From the NCBI RefSeq assembly GCF_026113935.1, contig NZ_JAPEUL010000009.1, forward strand, positions 911,172 through 975,171: a stretch of DNA of 64,000 nt. The letters run 5' to 3'. The notes under the pieces are model-generated. The model worked only from the letters and a program-made list of their open reading frames with translations. It made no database searches and was not told where the DNA came from. The DNA is from Marinomonas rhodophyticola. GTDB lineage: Bacteria; Pseudomonadota; Gammaproteobacteria; Pseudomonadales; Marinomonadaceae. Shown here one piece after another: positions 38,911 through 46,546 of the stretch. The position numbers and the translations under genes are program-made. Numbering within the stretch: position 1 is the stretch's first letter; every line of letters starts with the position of its first letter.

Positions 38911-39107
38911 CCTACTTATTTTCGAAGCATGTAGGCAGTTTGCGGACAATAGATTCGCCTGTAATCGATGTCCGCGCTCGTCATGTTGGACGATTTATTG
39001 GGAGGGGTTAGGGTGACTATTTCAGTTTCATTTTGTAATCTTGGCTGTCAAGAATGAAAAATTGCATTACAATTGCAAAATCCTATTTCAAAAAAAATGA
39101 AACCAAT

Positions 39108-39890
39108 ATGACAAACGAAGAGAACAACCAGCAAATCGAACCCGTATCCTCGGTCATGAAAGTATTTGCGATATTAAACGCAATGGCAGAACACAAATCT
39201 GTTGGCGTAACAGAGTTATCGCAAACCGTCATGACGTCAAAAAGTACTGTCTATCGCTTTTTACAAACCATGAAAATGCTCGGTTTCGTCTCTCAAGAAG
39301 GCGACGATGACCGTTATTCTCTGACATTAAAACTGTTTGAAGTTAGCTCAAAAGCACTTGAACACGTGGATCTTGTGTCGCTCACCGAGCCTTACATGGC
39401 GAGCATAGCAGAGCAAACCAAAGAAGCATTGCACCTTGGTATTCGTGACGGTGATGGCATTATCTATATCTACAAAGTAGATGCACAATACAATCTGCGC
39501 ATGCAGTCTCGTATTGGTGGACGTAACCCACTTTACTCCACTGCGATTGGTAAAGTATTACTAGCTGAACGTCCAGAAAGTTACATCCGTGACGTCTTTA
39601 AAGACACGCAGTTTGTACCTTCTACCGCAAAAACACATCGCACCATAGACGCCTTGTTAGAAGAGCTTAAGCAAGTCAAGGCGCAAGGTTATGGCGTCGA
39701 TAATGAAGAACAAGAAGAAGGCCTACGCTGTATAGGTAGCCCTATTTATGATCGTTTAGGCAATGTTATTGCTGGGTTAAGTCTGTCTTTCCCCACCCTA
39801 CGTTACACGCCAGAGAAGTTTGAAAAGTACGTAAGCCTATTGCAAGAAGCGACGGCCAAAATATCGGAAAAACTCGGTTATACTAAATAA
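39108..39890 (+). CDS. kdgR: IclR-family repressor KdgR of the pectin regulon
   Basis: About 260 residues from ATG 39108 (MTNEENNQQIEPVSSVMKVF); the frame is open from ATG 39054. An N-terminal winged helix (GVTELSQTVMTSKSTVYRFLQTMK) and IclR effector domain with YNLRMQSRIGGRNPLYSTAIGK and DNEEQEEGLRCIG match KdgR closely. KdgR senses KDG and represses pectinolysis genes. Two TGAAA-N5-TTTCA boxes (33591 and 40012) are the likely targets. A terminator follows at 39910. Confidence 0.9.
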   Translation: MTNEENNQQIEPVSSVMKVFAILNAMAEHKSVGVTELSQTVMTSKSTVYRFLQTMKMLGFVSQEGDDDRYSLTLKLFEVSSKALEHVDLVSLTEPYMASIAEQTKEALHLGIRDGDGIIYIYKVDAQYNLRMQSRIGGRNPLYSTAIGKVLLAERPESYIRDVFKDTQFVPSTAKTHRTIDALLEELKQVKAQGYGVDNEEQEEGLRCIGSPIYDRLGNVIAGLSLSFPTLRYTPEKFEKYVSLLQEATAKISEKLGYTK

Positions 39891-39909
39891 ACTTATCCGT
39901 CCCTCTTCA

Positions 39910-39941
39910 AAAGCTGGCCTTGTCATAACGCCAGCTTTTTT
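39910..39941 (+). terminator. Rho-independent terminator after kdgR
   Basis: Stem AAAGCTGG / CCAGCTTT with a 13-nt loop and T6 tail. Confidence 0.85.
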
Positions 39942-40011
39942 ATTGCCTTTAACTTGGCTGTTTATCGCAGGCAGATGATTTTTCAAATAATCATATTTTT
40001 TATAAAATAAA

Positions 40012-40026
40012 TGAAACGGCTTTTCA
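40012..40026. promoter_or_regulatory. KdgR-like operator upstream of kdgF
   Basis: TGAAACGGCTTTTCA within AAATGAAACGGCTTTTCAT fits TGAAA-N5-TTTCA with the expected A/T flanks. It lies 72 bp before kdgF and 117 bp after the end of kdgR, which is separated by a terminator. Confidence 0.7.
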
Positions 40027-40097
40027 TAAAATATTGAATAATGTTTTATCGCTGCTATAGTAGAGGTGTCTAAAACAAGAATACAAAGAGTTGTCCT

Positions 40098-40418
40098 ATG
40101 TTTGTTTACAATAACGAAGTCCCTCTGGAAGATCTTGGTGCGGGTGTATCGCGCAAAATCATGGCCTATTCAGATAACATCATGACAGTGGAAGTGCATT
40201 TTGAAAAAGGCGCTATTGGTCCACTGCACAACCATCCTCATGAACAATTGACCTATGTATTGTCTGGTAAATTTGAGTTCACCATCGGCGACGAAACCAA
40301 AATCGTTGGGCCAGGCGACGCTCTGTATAAAAAACCAAATGTCATGCATGGTTGCCGCTGCTTAGAGCCAGGTGTACTGCTAGACAACTTCACCCCAGTC
40401 CGAAAAGACTTCTTATAA
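40098..40418 (+). CDS. kdgF: KdgF cupin, linearises unsaturated uronates
   Basis: 106 residues, single cupin barrel with metal-binding HNHPHEQ (two His plus following His/Gln), later HGCRC, and the KdgF phrases GVSRKIMAYSDNIMTVEVHF and FTPVRKDFL. KdgF converts 4,5-unsaturated monouronates to the linear ketouronate, upstream of KduI/DhuI. First gene of a two-gene unit with the isomerase 47 bp downstream, behind a KdgR-like box. Confidence 0.92.
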   Translation: MFVYNNEVPLEDLGAGVSRKIMAYSDNIMTVEVHFEKGAIGPLHNHPHEQLTYVLSGKFEFTIGDETKIVGPGDALYKKPNVMHGCRCLEPGVLLDNFTPVRKDFL

Positions 40419-40465
40419 ACAAACGTCTTATCAAACGACACAACAGAATCACTCAGGAGAAAATA

Positions 40466-41101
40466 ATGAAAATTGCACTGATGATGGAAAATAGCCAAGC
40501 AGGTAAGAACGCCACTATTCTAGAACAACTTAATGCCGTGGCAGGCCCATTGAAACATGATGTATTCAACGTGGGCATGTGCGATGAAAACGATCACCAC
40601 CTAACCTACATTCACCTAGGCATCATGGCGAGTCTTTTATTGAACTCAAAAGCCGTTGATTTCGTTGTCTCTGGCTGTGGCACAGGGCAGGGCGCCATGA
40701 TGTCGTTAAACGCTCACCCAGGCGTGATATGCGGCTATTGCTTAGAACCCTCAGACGCTTTCCTGTTTAACCAAATCAACAACGGCAACGCCATCGCCAT
40801 GGCCTTTGCCAAAGGCTTCGGCTGGGCCGCCGAACTCAACGCACGTTACATCTTCGAAAAAGCCTTCACAGGCCCCCGTGGCGAAGGTTACCCAGTTGAG
40901 CGTCGAGAACCACAAGTTAAAAACGCTGGTATCTTGAACCTAGTGAAAGCGGCAACCATGAAAGACAACTACTTGGATGGTTTAAAAGCCATGGACCAAG
41001 CACTGGTGAAAACCGCGGTATCTGGTGAACGCTTCCAGCAATGCTTCTTTGATAATTGCCAGAACCCTGAGATCGAAGCGTACGTGCGTTCGTTATTGTA
41101 A
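40466..41101 (+). CDS. RpiB/LacA/LacB-family isomerase, probable DhuI-type replacement for KduI
   Basis: 211 residues from ATG 40466, preceded by CAGGAGAAA. It has the RpiB Rossmann-like core (KIALMMENSQAGKN, VVSGCGTGQGAMM with the Cys/Gly-rich phosphate loop, CGYCLEP, NNGNAIAMAFAKGFGWAAELN). Directly after kdgF in a pectin locus that has no kduI, it is best read as the DhuI-type isomerase known from streptococcal glycosaminoglycan breakdown, which is RpiB-like and unrelated to KduI. That functional assignment is inference; a pentose-phosphate isomerase role is less likely. Confidence 0.78.
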   Translation: MKIALMMENSQAGKNATILEQLNAVAGPLKHDVFNVGMCDENDHHLTYIHLGIMASLLLNSKAVDFVVSGCGTGQGAMMSLNAHPGVICGYCLEPSDAFLFNQINNGNAIAMAFAKGFGWAAELNARYIFEKAFTGPRGEGYPVERREPQVKNAGILNLVKAATMKDNYLDGLKAMDQALVKTAVSGERFQQCFFDNCQNPEIEAYVRSLL

Positions 41102-41162
41102 AAACCTCGACACACAAACACGACCTACAGAAAACCAACCACCTGTAGGTTGGCCTTCAGGC

Positions 41163-42440
41163 TTAAGGATCCCCACAAATATAGAGTGATGCCCACTTGT
41201 TGGTTAAACTATTTTCGCCAAAAAATAAGCCAGACAAGGGGCATCACATTGTTATTATCGAGTTTACTTCCTGACAATTCAATCTCCATTGATAAGCGAA
41301 CCTATACAGCTTTATCAGATGCAGTATCCTCCGTTAAAGAAGGCGCCAGATTAAGCCTAACGGCAATTGGTAGAAAACTAGGAGAAGACGCTAACGTCAT
41401 TGAAAAATATTGCATTAAACGAGTTGATCGACTGTTAGGAAACATCCAATTACACCAATGCCGAAATCAATTTTATAAGACCCTTGCCTCTCACTTTTCT
41501 TCACAAGAGTTCTTGCCCATCATTGTTGATTGGTCAAGTGTTTATGATTTTAGCTTTGTTTTACTGCGCGCCTCAGTGGCCTTTCAGGGAAGAGCTTTCA
41601 CCTTATATGAAGAAGTACACCCTGAAGGAGCTATGAATAATCATAAAAGACATGTCGACTTCTTAAATAATTTAAAGCAAATACTTCCCTCTGACTGTAC
41701 CCCTATTATCTGCACGGACGCAGGATTTAAGGTTCCGTGGTTCAAAGCAATAGAGCAATTAGATTGGTATTGGCTTGCACGTACACGTGGAACGGTAAAA
41801 TGCCAAACGGATAAACGACCACAATGGACTCTCGTTGACGGTTATCATCATCAAGCCACCACAAAACCAATGGAGTTGTCCGGCTTGCGTCTATCAAAAC
41901 AACAACAATGGCCTTGTCGTGGTGTTTTGTATAAAAGTCCACGCCCTACAAAGAAAAAAAGCAAACCCGTTAAAAGACCAAACTGTAACAATTATAAGAA
42001 GTGCTCTAAAGCAAACAGAGAGCCTTGGTTTCTAGTCAGTAACTTGCCAAAAGGCGAGTTTCCTCCTCTTGCTCTAGTCAATATTTATAAGCGCAGAATG
42101 ACCATCGAAGAAGCATTCCGAGACACGAAGAACGAATATTATGGGCTAGGACTAAAACGTAGCCGAAGCCAATCTATTGAGCGATTACAAACCCTTCTGT
42201 TAATTGCCTTACTTGCTCAATGGTGCCTTTACGTCATTGGGAAAGCGGCAGAGATGCAAGGTTATCATCGTCATTTCCAATCAAATACGATAACAACGAG
42301 GCGAGTATTGTCTTATTGCTATTTAGCCAAAAGGATCCTGAAAACCTCCCGTTATGAAATAACAGAAAAAATGTTATTTGAGGCGTTAGACCTCCTTCTA
42401 TTGGAAACCAAGTGCTAAAAATAAATGTGGGGATCCTTAA
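41163..42440 (+). mobile_element. IS4-family insertion sequence with 10-bp target duplication
   Basis: Terminal inverted repeats TTAAGGATCCCCACA and TGTGGGGATCCTTAA bound a 1278-bp element. GCCTTCAGGC flanks it on both sides (41153-41162 and 42441-42450), a direct repeat of the size IS4-family elements make. It inserted into the first hairpin of a REP-like repeat. It encodes one intact transposase. Confidence 0.92.
41189..42418 (+). CDS. IS4-family transposase
   Basis: About 409 residues from ATG 41189 (MPTCWLNYFRQK), inside the element; the frame is open upstream but only into the flanking repeat. The DDE core is visible: IIVDWSS (first Asp), ICTDAGF (second Asp), and the family signature YKRRMTIEEAFRDTKN (Tyr-Arg-Glu-Lys, with catalytic Glu). 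The frame is complete, so the element may still be active. It would cut and paste by a hairpin mechanism as in IS10/IS50 relatives. Confidence 0.92.
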   Translation: MPTCWLNYFRQKISQTRGITLLLSSLLPDNSISIDKRTYTALSDAVSSVKEGARLSLTAIGRKLGEDANVIEKYCIKRVDRLLGNIQLHQCRNQFYKTLASHFSSQEFLPIIVDWSSVYDFSFVLLRASVAFQGRAFTLYEEVHPEGAMNNHKRHVDFLNNLKQILPSDCTPIICTDAGFKVPWFKAIEQLDWYWLARTRGTVKCQTDKRPQWTLVDGYHHQATTKPMELSGLRLSKQQQWPCRGVLYKSPRPTKKKSKPVKRPNCNNYKKCSKANREPWFLVSNLPKGEFPPLALVNIYKRRMTIEEAFRDTKNEYYGLGLKRSRSQSIERLQTLLLIALLAQWCLYVIGKAAEMQGYHRHFQSNTITTRRVLSYCYLAKRILKTSRYEITEKMLFEALDLLLLETKC

Positions 42441-42519
42441 GCCTTCAGGCCGACAAAAAGCCGATCGAATCAAACCAGCCTCTTGTCGCGCTAAAGCACG
42501 ACCTTGTATCTCTTCTTGA

Positions 42520-42690
42520 TGAGTGTTTAGCTAGCACTTATCGCATCGGGAAATCGGTGAGCTCGTGCGCGACCTGAGCACAAAGATGCTGTTTTGTAGA
42601 TTGAGGCTCTGATTTCCTAACCTCCATTAAACTGAATGGTATCCTAGCACCCCAAGTAAGGGTGATGCTGCATGTACAAGGGGAGTAAAT
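42520..42690 (+). ncRNA. Putative IS110 bridge RNA B
   Basis: Upstream of transposase B an outer stem GGAAATC (42549-42555) / GATTTCC (42611-42617) encloses an internal loop with GCGCGACCT (42567-42575) and TTTTGTAG (42592-42599) around hairpin AGCA/TGCT. These match the two sides of the target, GCACGACCT and CTACAAAG, allowing G-U pairs. A second loop has ATGGTATC (42636-42643), identical to the element's 3' end, and TACAAG (42675-42680), complementary to CTTGTA at its 5' end, around hairpin CACCC/GGGTG. This is the target-loop/donor-loop layout of IS110 bridge RNAs. Transcript ends are approximate. Confidence 0.7.
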
Positions 42691-42694
42691 AGAG

Positions 42695-43681
42695 ATGAAG
42701 GCTTTTATTGGCATTGATGTTGGTAAAGAAAAGTTAGATGTTAGTTGGTTACGCGACGTGGTCAAAAATAAGCAGAAAACCAAGGTCTTAAAGAACACAA
42801 AACAAGGCTATCAAGAATTAGTTGATTGGGTACTAAAGAATACAGGGTTAGAAGCTCAGAATATTGTTATTACGACAGAGCCTACTGGTATTTATAGCGA
42901 ACCGTTGATGTATTTTTTATATGCCCAAGGATTTACTCTTTTACATGTAAACCCTGGAAAAGCAAAACAATATGCAAAATCATTAGGGCTAGTTCATAAG
43001 ACTGATAAATCAGACGCCACAATGCTAGCTCGCTATGGTCATGACCAACAACATTCACTTTCAAGCTGGCAGCCAGAGCCGGTAGAAGCAAGAGAACTAA
43101 AGGCAATGATGCGTAGACTTGAAGCGCTAGAGCAAGATTTACAGCGTGAAGAAAACCGTTATGAAGCGGTAGGATTTTCAGGCGCATCCGCTCGGGTCGC
43201 TCAATCTCTCAAAGATATGATAGCAGTGTTAAAGGCTGAAATTGATAAACTCAAAAATGAAATCGATGAGCATATTGACAGGCATCCTCAATTGAAGAAG
43301 AACCGCCAATTACTTGAAAGCATAAATGGTGTTGGTGAAGTAACATCCCGAATAATGGTTTGTTTGCTGGCGTGTAAGCGGTTTAAGAGCGCAAAACAGC
43401 TGGCTTCTTATTTAGGCTTGATCCCCAAGCACAACGAATCTGGTAAACGGGCAGGAAAAACAACCTTGAGTAAGGAAGGGCCAGGCTATATCAGAGCGAA
43501 ATTGTATATGGCCGCAATCGTAGCTGGTCAACACAATACCGATATAAAAGCGCAGAAGACGAGACTACTAAAGCAAGGCAAAACAAAAATGCAGGCGCTA
43601 GGTGCAGCGATGAGAAAGCTGTCACAAATATGTTTTGGCGTTGTTAAGAATCAAACAGAATATCAGCCTCAAGTTAGTTAA
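42695..43681 (+). CDS. IS110-family transposase B (DEDD recombinase)
   Basis: 328 residues. The N-terminal RuvC-like DEDD domain has MKAFIGIDVGKEKLDVSW, TTEPTGIYSEPL and HKTDKSDATMLARYG. A coiled-coil linker follows (about 130-205), then the C-terminal Tnp_20 domain LLESINGVGEVTSRIM, ASYLGLIPKHNESGKRAG, GPGYIRAKLYMAA with the conserved serine region. It is only about 40% like transposase A by eye, so the two elements are distinct. Complete and potentially active. Confidence 0.92.
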   Translation: MKAFIGIDVGKEKLDVSWLRDVVKNKQKTKVLKNTKQGYQELVDWVLKNTGLEAQNIVITTEPTGIYSEPLMYFLYAQGFTLLHVNPGKAKQYAKSLGLVHKTDKSDATMLARYGHDQQHSLSSWQPEPVEARELKAMMRRLEALEQDLQREENRYEAVGFSGASARVAQSLKDMIAVLKAEIDKLKNEIDEHIDRHPQLKKNRQLLESINGVGEVTSRIMVCLLACKRFKSAKQLASYLGLIPKHNESGKRAGKTTLSKEGPGYIRAKLYMAAIVAGQHNTDIKAQKTRLLKQGKTKMQALGAAMRKLSQICFGVVKNQTEYQPQVS

Positions 43682-43788
43682 ATAAAAACTTGAGGCTGGT
43701 CAGGAGAGATGGTATCTACAAAGAGATTGCCGCGCCTTCAGGCCGACAAAAAGTTGATCGCATCAAATCAAATATTTTTAAAGGAAAG

Positions 43789-44241
43789 CTATAAATACAT
43801 TGAATTCCAAAAAGGGTAGTCTTTCACACTTTTAACTAATCCTTTTCGCAATGGGTTTGCGACAATGTATCTGGCAATATTTAGACGGTTTTCGTCGGCT
43901 CGTAATGCGCGGTCATAAAAGGAAGATTGCCATAAGTTGCCACTTTTCTGTCGATGTTTATTGATTTTAAACGCGCTGCTGCCTTTTAAGTTACCAACGA
44001 TGGTTGATAATGTGGAGCTGTGATCATCAAGTTTTACTAAACCGTGGAAGTGATCTGGCATTAGAACCCATGTTAACCATGTGCATTTATGATGTTGTTG
44101 ATTTGTATCTATCTGCTGGCAAAACAACTGAGCAAGAAAGAAGTCATCAAAGTACGGAACTCTATTAAGTGTATTAAAAGTAATGAAATATTCGCGGTTG
44201 GATTCTGAGAGCCTTCCTTTCCTTAGGTCATTCCATGACAT
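43789..44241 (-). CDS. REP-associated tyrosine transposase (RAYT, Y1 family)
   Basis: 150 residues, the usual RAYT size. It begins MSWNDLRKGRLSESNREYFIT, has the HUH metal motif in LMPDHFHGLVKL and the catalytic tyrosine in IARYIVANPLRKGLV, and ends DYPFWNSMYL. RAYTs are single-copy domesticated IS200/IS605-like nucleases that bind and cleave REP hairpins and are thought to spread them. REP-like copies lie on both sides (to 43755 and from 44267), the classic arrangement. The frame is intact. Confidence 0.92.
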   Translation of the reverse strand: MSWNDLRKGRLSESNREYFITFNTLNRVPYFDDFFLAQLFCQQIDTNQQHHKCTWLTWVLMPDHFHGLVKLDDHSSTLSTIVGNLKGSSAFKINKHRQKSGNLWQSSFYDRALRADENRLNIARYIVANPLRKGLVKSVKDYPFWNSMYL

Positions 44242-44266
44242 AACGTCTCCTTTTAAACGTAATTTC

Positions 44267-44320
44267 TTGTCGCGCTAAAGCACGACCTACAAAGAGATTG
44301 TCGCGCTAAAGCACGACCTG
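44267..44320 (+). repeat. REP-like repeat, copy 4 (tandem half-units)
   Basis: Two tandem copies of TTGTCGCGCTAAAGCACGACCT separated by ACAAAGAGA, immediately upstream of the RAYT gene and abutting the yjbH stop codon. Confidence 0.85.
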
Positions 44321-44322
44321 CC

Positions 44323-46546
44323 TTAGTTTTGCGCAGGTCGTTGATACCAAGGGGATACCATGTCGGTTATGACAAATAAGCTATTGCGTTTGCTTAGCAT
44401 TTGGCCGCCGTCGCGGGTAATAGGCTGCCAGTTTAGGCTGCCTCGGCTGTTGGTGGGTTTAAGTGAGACGGTGTCGAATGGTATAGACAAATAAAACCCT
44501 TTGGTAAAGCTACCTTCGCCGAAGTCTTCTGCGGACATGTTGGTTCGGCTGGCGTAGGCTCCGATAATCATGCCGCTGTCAAATTGCTTAGAAAAGTCAA
44601 AACGGGCGCCAACATCTGCGGCTAAGAATTTGCCCACATCCAAACGAAATAGGGTGTCTTCTAAGAATGACCATTCGGGTTGATAATACAAAGACAAATG
44701 CCCTGTGGTGCCTCTGGCAAGTACCTTGGTATTGTTACCGTAGGCGTTTTCATCAGAGAAAATACCAAAAACCGAGCTAGGGTCACGCTGAGAGACCGCG
44801 TTGATGTCCGCACCAATGGCCCAATTTGAGTTAGGCTGACGATACAATACTTCCGTGCCAACCCCAGCAAACATGGTTTCTAAATAACCAGCGTAGACTT
44901 GCTGATACCAATTGCTTGCGTAGCGATCAAACCAGGTTAGTTGCAGGTTATTTAAACTGACGTCGTTATCACTTACATAGGCCCGCACTAGAGTACGAAC
45001 ACGGTAATTAGATGTACCATCATCAGGGGTAGCGAAATTAAGCTTATCGTAGTTATCTAATAGATTAATAGACACAGAGCTTGATAGTTCCAAATGTCGG
45101 TTAAGCCAGTAAGATGCACCACCTTTCATGGTGAGGCTGTATATATAAAAGCTTTCTGGGCCGCCGAAGGATTGGCTTAAGTGCGGAGCAAAACCGTAAC
45201 TGAAGCGTTCAACATTTTCGTACAAAGGATCATCATCAATGTCTTCTGGTGGCAGTTCAATAATGGCGTCTTTAATGGTTGGATTAATATAATCTACCGC
45301 CGCGATTTTACGATAAGCACGCGCTGATACCTTAGTCGACTTCACGGGAATATTGTTTGACTCTTCAATGATCTTGTAAGCGCTCACGTTGGTTGGCAAG
45401 TGGTTTGCCATGACGGCCGCGGCTCTTTCGGTGGCGACATCACGATCACGGTATTTTGTTTGTTGCGTGACAAAGGTTACCGCGTCGTTTTGTTGATACA
45501 CTCTGCTGGTTTTATAGCCAGCCACGTCTTCTAATTCATGATCCAGAGCAGGCCAATCCACGTCATTCAGTGTGGCGGGTTGATCAGTGCCCATAGCGGG
45601 TAGCTCGTTGTCTATCCATGTGCCTTTCATGGAATTAAAGTTGGTGGACAGCGTAAAACCAAGCGCCACAGTGGTGCCGCGTTCATAACTTAAACGCAGA
45701 TCAAAGCCATCGCTTACCTCATAAACCGCACCAAAGTTCCAAGGTGTTTTCGGGGTCATGTCTACACCGCCACGAGTAACCGGAACGTCTTGGCTGTAGT
45801 CGTTGCCGTCGTATTCTAATTTTAAGCGCAAGGGTACTGTAGGGCGTTTGATATTCGATACCGCCAAACAAAGAGGCACTGCCAGTAAACCAGCGTTGGT
45901 AGTCAATGGAACCACCATTATCTTGAGTATCTGAAATACGATCACAGAAGCGGTCGGCTGCATTACACAGTGGGTTACTAATATTGCCCTGGGTACCAAA
46001 ATATCCCCAGCCTAGTCCTAGAGTAACGTCGAATTCGCCATAATGATCGGTTGAAAAGCGTTTGGTGGCAGCGAGAAATTCGCCATCAAACAACCCTGTA
46101 CCACCAAGGTCGCGCAAACCAACGGATACTTCCGGTCGCCATTGGCTTTCTTTAAACAGCCTCAATTTAGCATCAATGCCTTTATCCGCGTACTTGGTGT
46201 CACCACTGAAGCTTTCACTGTCGCTGTACAGCAGATCTTCCACTTGAGTGTAACGAATGGTGGTTTCTAACCAAGGCATCAGCTGCAAAGATAAGGTATA
46301 AAACTTGTATTCACTGTTATCGTTGTAACCAAAACTGAACGCACCTTCGTCGGCCATGCGGCCAGACGGCATTTGGATTAAACCGACGCCGCCTAGATCC
46401 ATTTGTGACGGTGTCAGTTGTGGTCCTTGAAACGGCAAAGCAAAATAGGCATCGTCCTCCGCCTGACTTTCAGCATACAGAGCGCCACTCAACAAAAAAC
46501 CATAGCAGGCAAGAAAGGGTGTCACAGGGAAACGTTTAAATGACAT
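44323..46546 (-). pseudogene. yjbH: YjbH/GfcD-type outer-membrane exopolysaccharide protein, frameshifted
   Basis: The first frame has a signal peptide (ACYGFLLSGALYAESQA) and MDLGGVGLIQMPSGRMADEGAFS, then SVGLRDLGGTGLF..EFLAATKR. The frame shifts near 45840; the second continues RLKLEYDGNDYSQDVP and many beta strands to FVITDMVSPWYQRPAQN. The combined length of about 741 aa and the motif LKLEYDGNDY fit the YjbH/DUF940 family, predicted outer-membrane barrels in exopolysaccharide secretion. A surplus A at AGTACCC would explain the break. Its end abuts REP copy 4. The second copy would lie beyond the window. Confidence 0.82.

Larger units (their letters stand above)
42505..43717 (+). mobile_element. 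IS110-family element B, inserted in a REP-like repeat
   Basis: The repeat reads GCACGACCT at 42496-42504, then foreign DNA starting TGTATCTCTT, ending GATGGTATCT at 43717, then ACAAAGAGATTG, the repeat's continuation. Both junctions share the CT dinucleotide expected as the IS110 recombination core. Length 1213 bp, no terminal inverted repeats, and an intact transposase. The insertion point in the repeat is the same as for element A at 22721. Confidence 0.85.
41145..43755 (+). repeat. REP-like repeat array, copy 3, split by IS4 and IS110 B
   Basis: Removing the two insertions and one 10-bp target duplication rebuilds a normal unit: GTAGGTTGGCCTTCAGGC (41145-41162), then CCGACAAAAAGCCGATCG to GCGCTAAAGCACGACCT (42451-42504), then ACAAAGAGATTGCCGCGCC and a further half unit (43718-43755). 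The unit is two hairpins, GTCGGCC..GGCCGAC and GTCGCGC..GCACGAC, bounded by GTAGGT and ACCTAC. Confidence 0.8.

Noticed and set aside
41150-41188. Upstream extension of the IS4 transposase
   Set aside because: It begins in the flanking REP and crosses the terminal repeat; the ATG at 41189 lies inside the element and fits family length.
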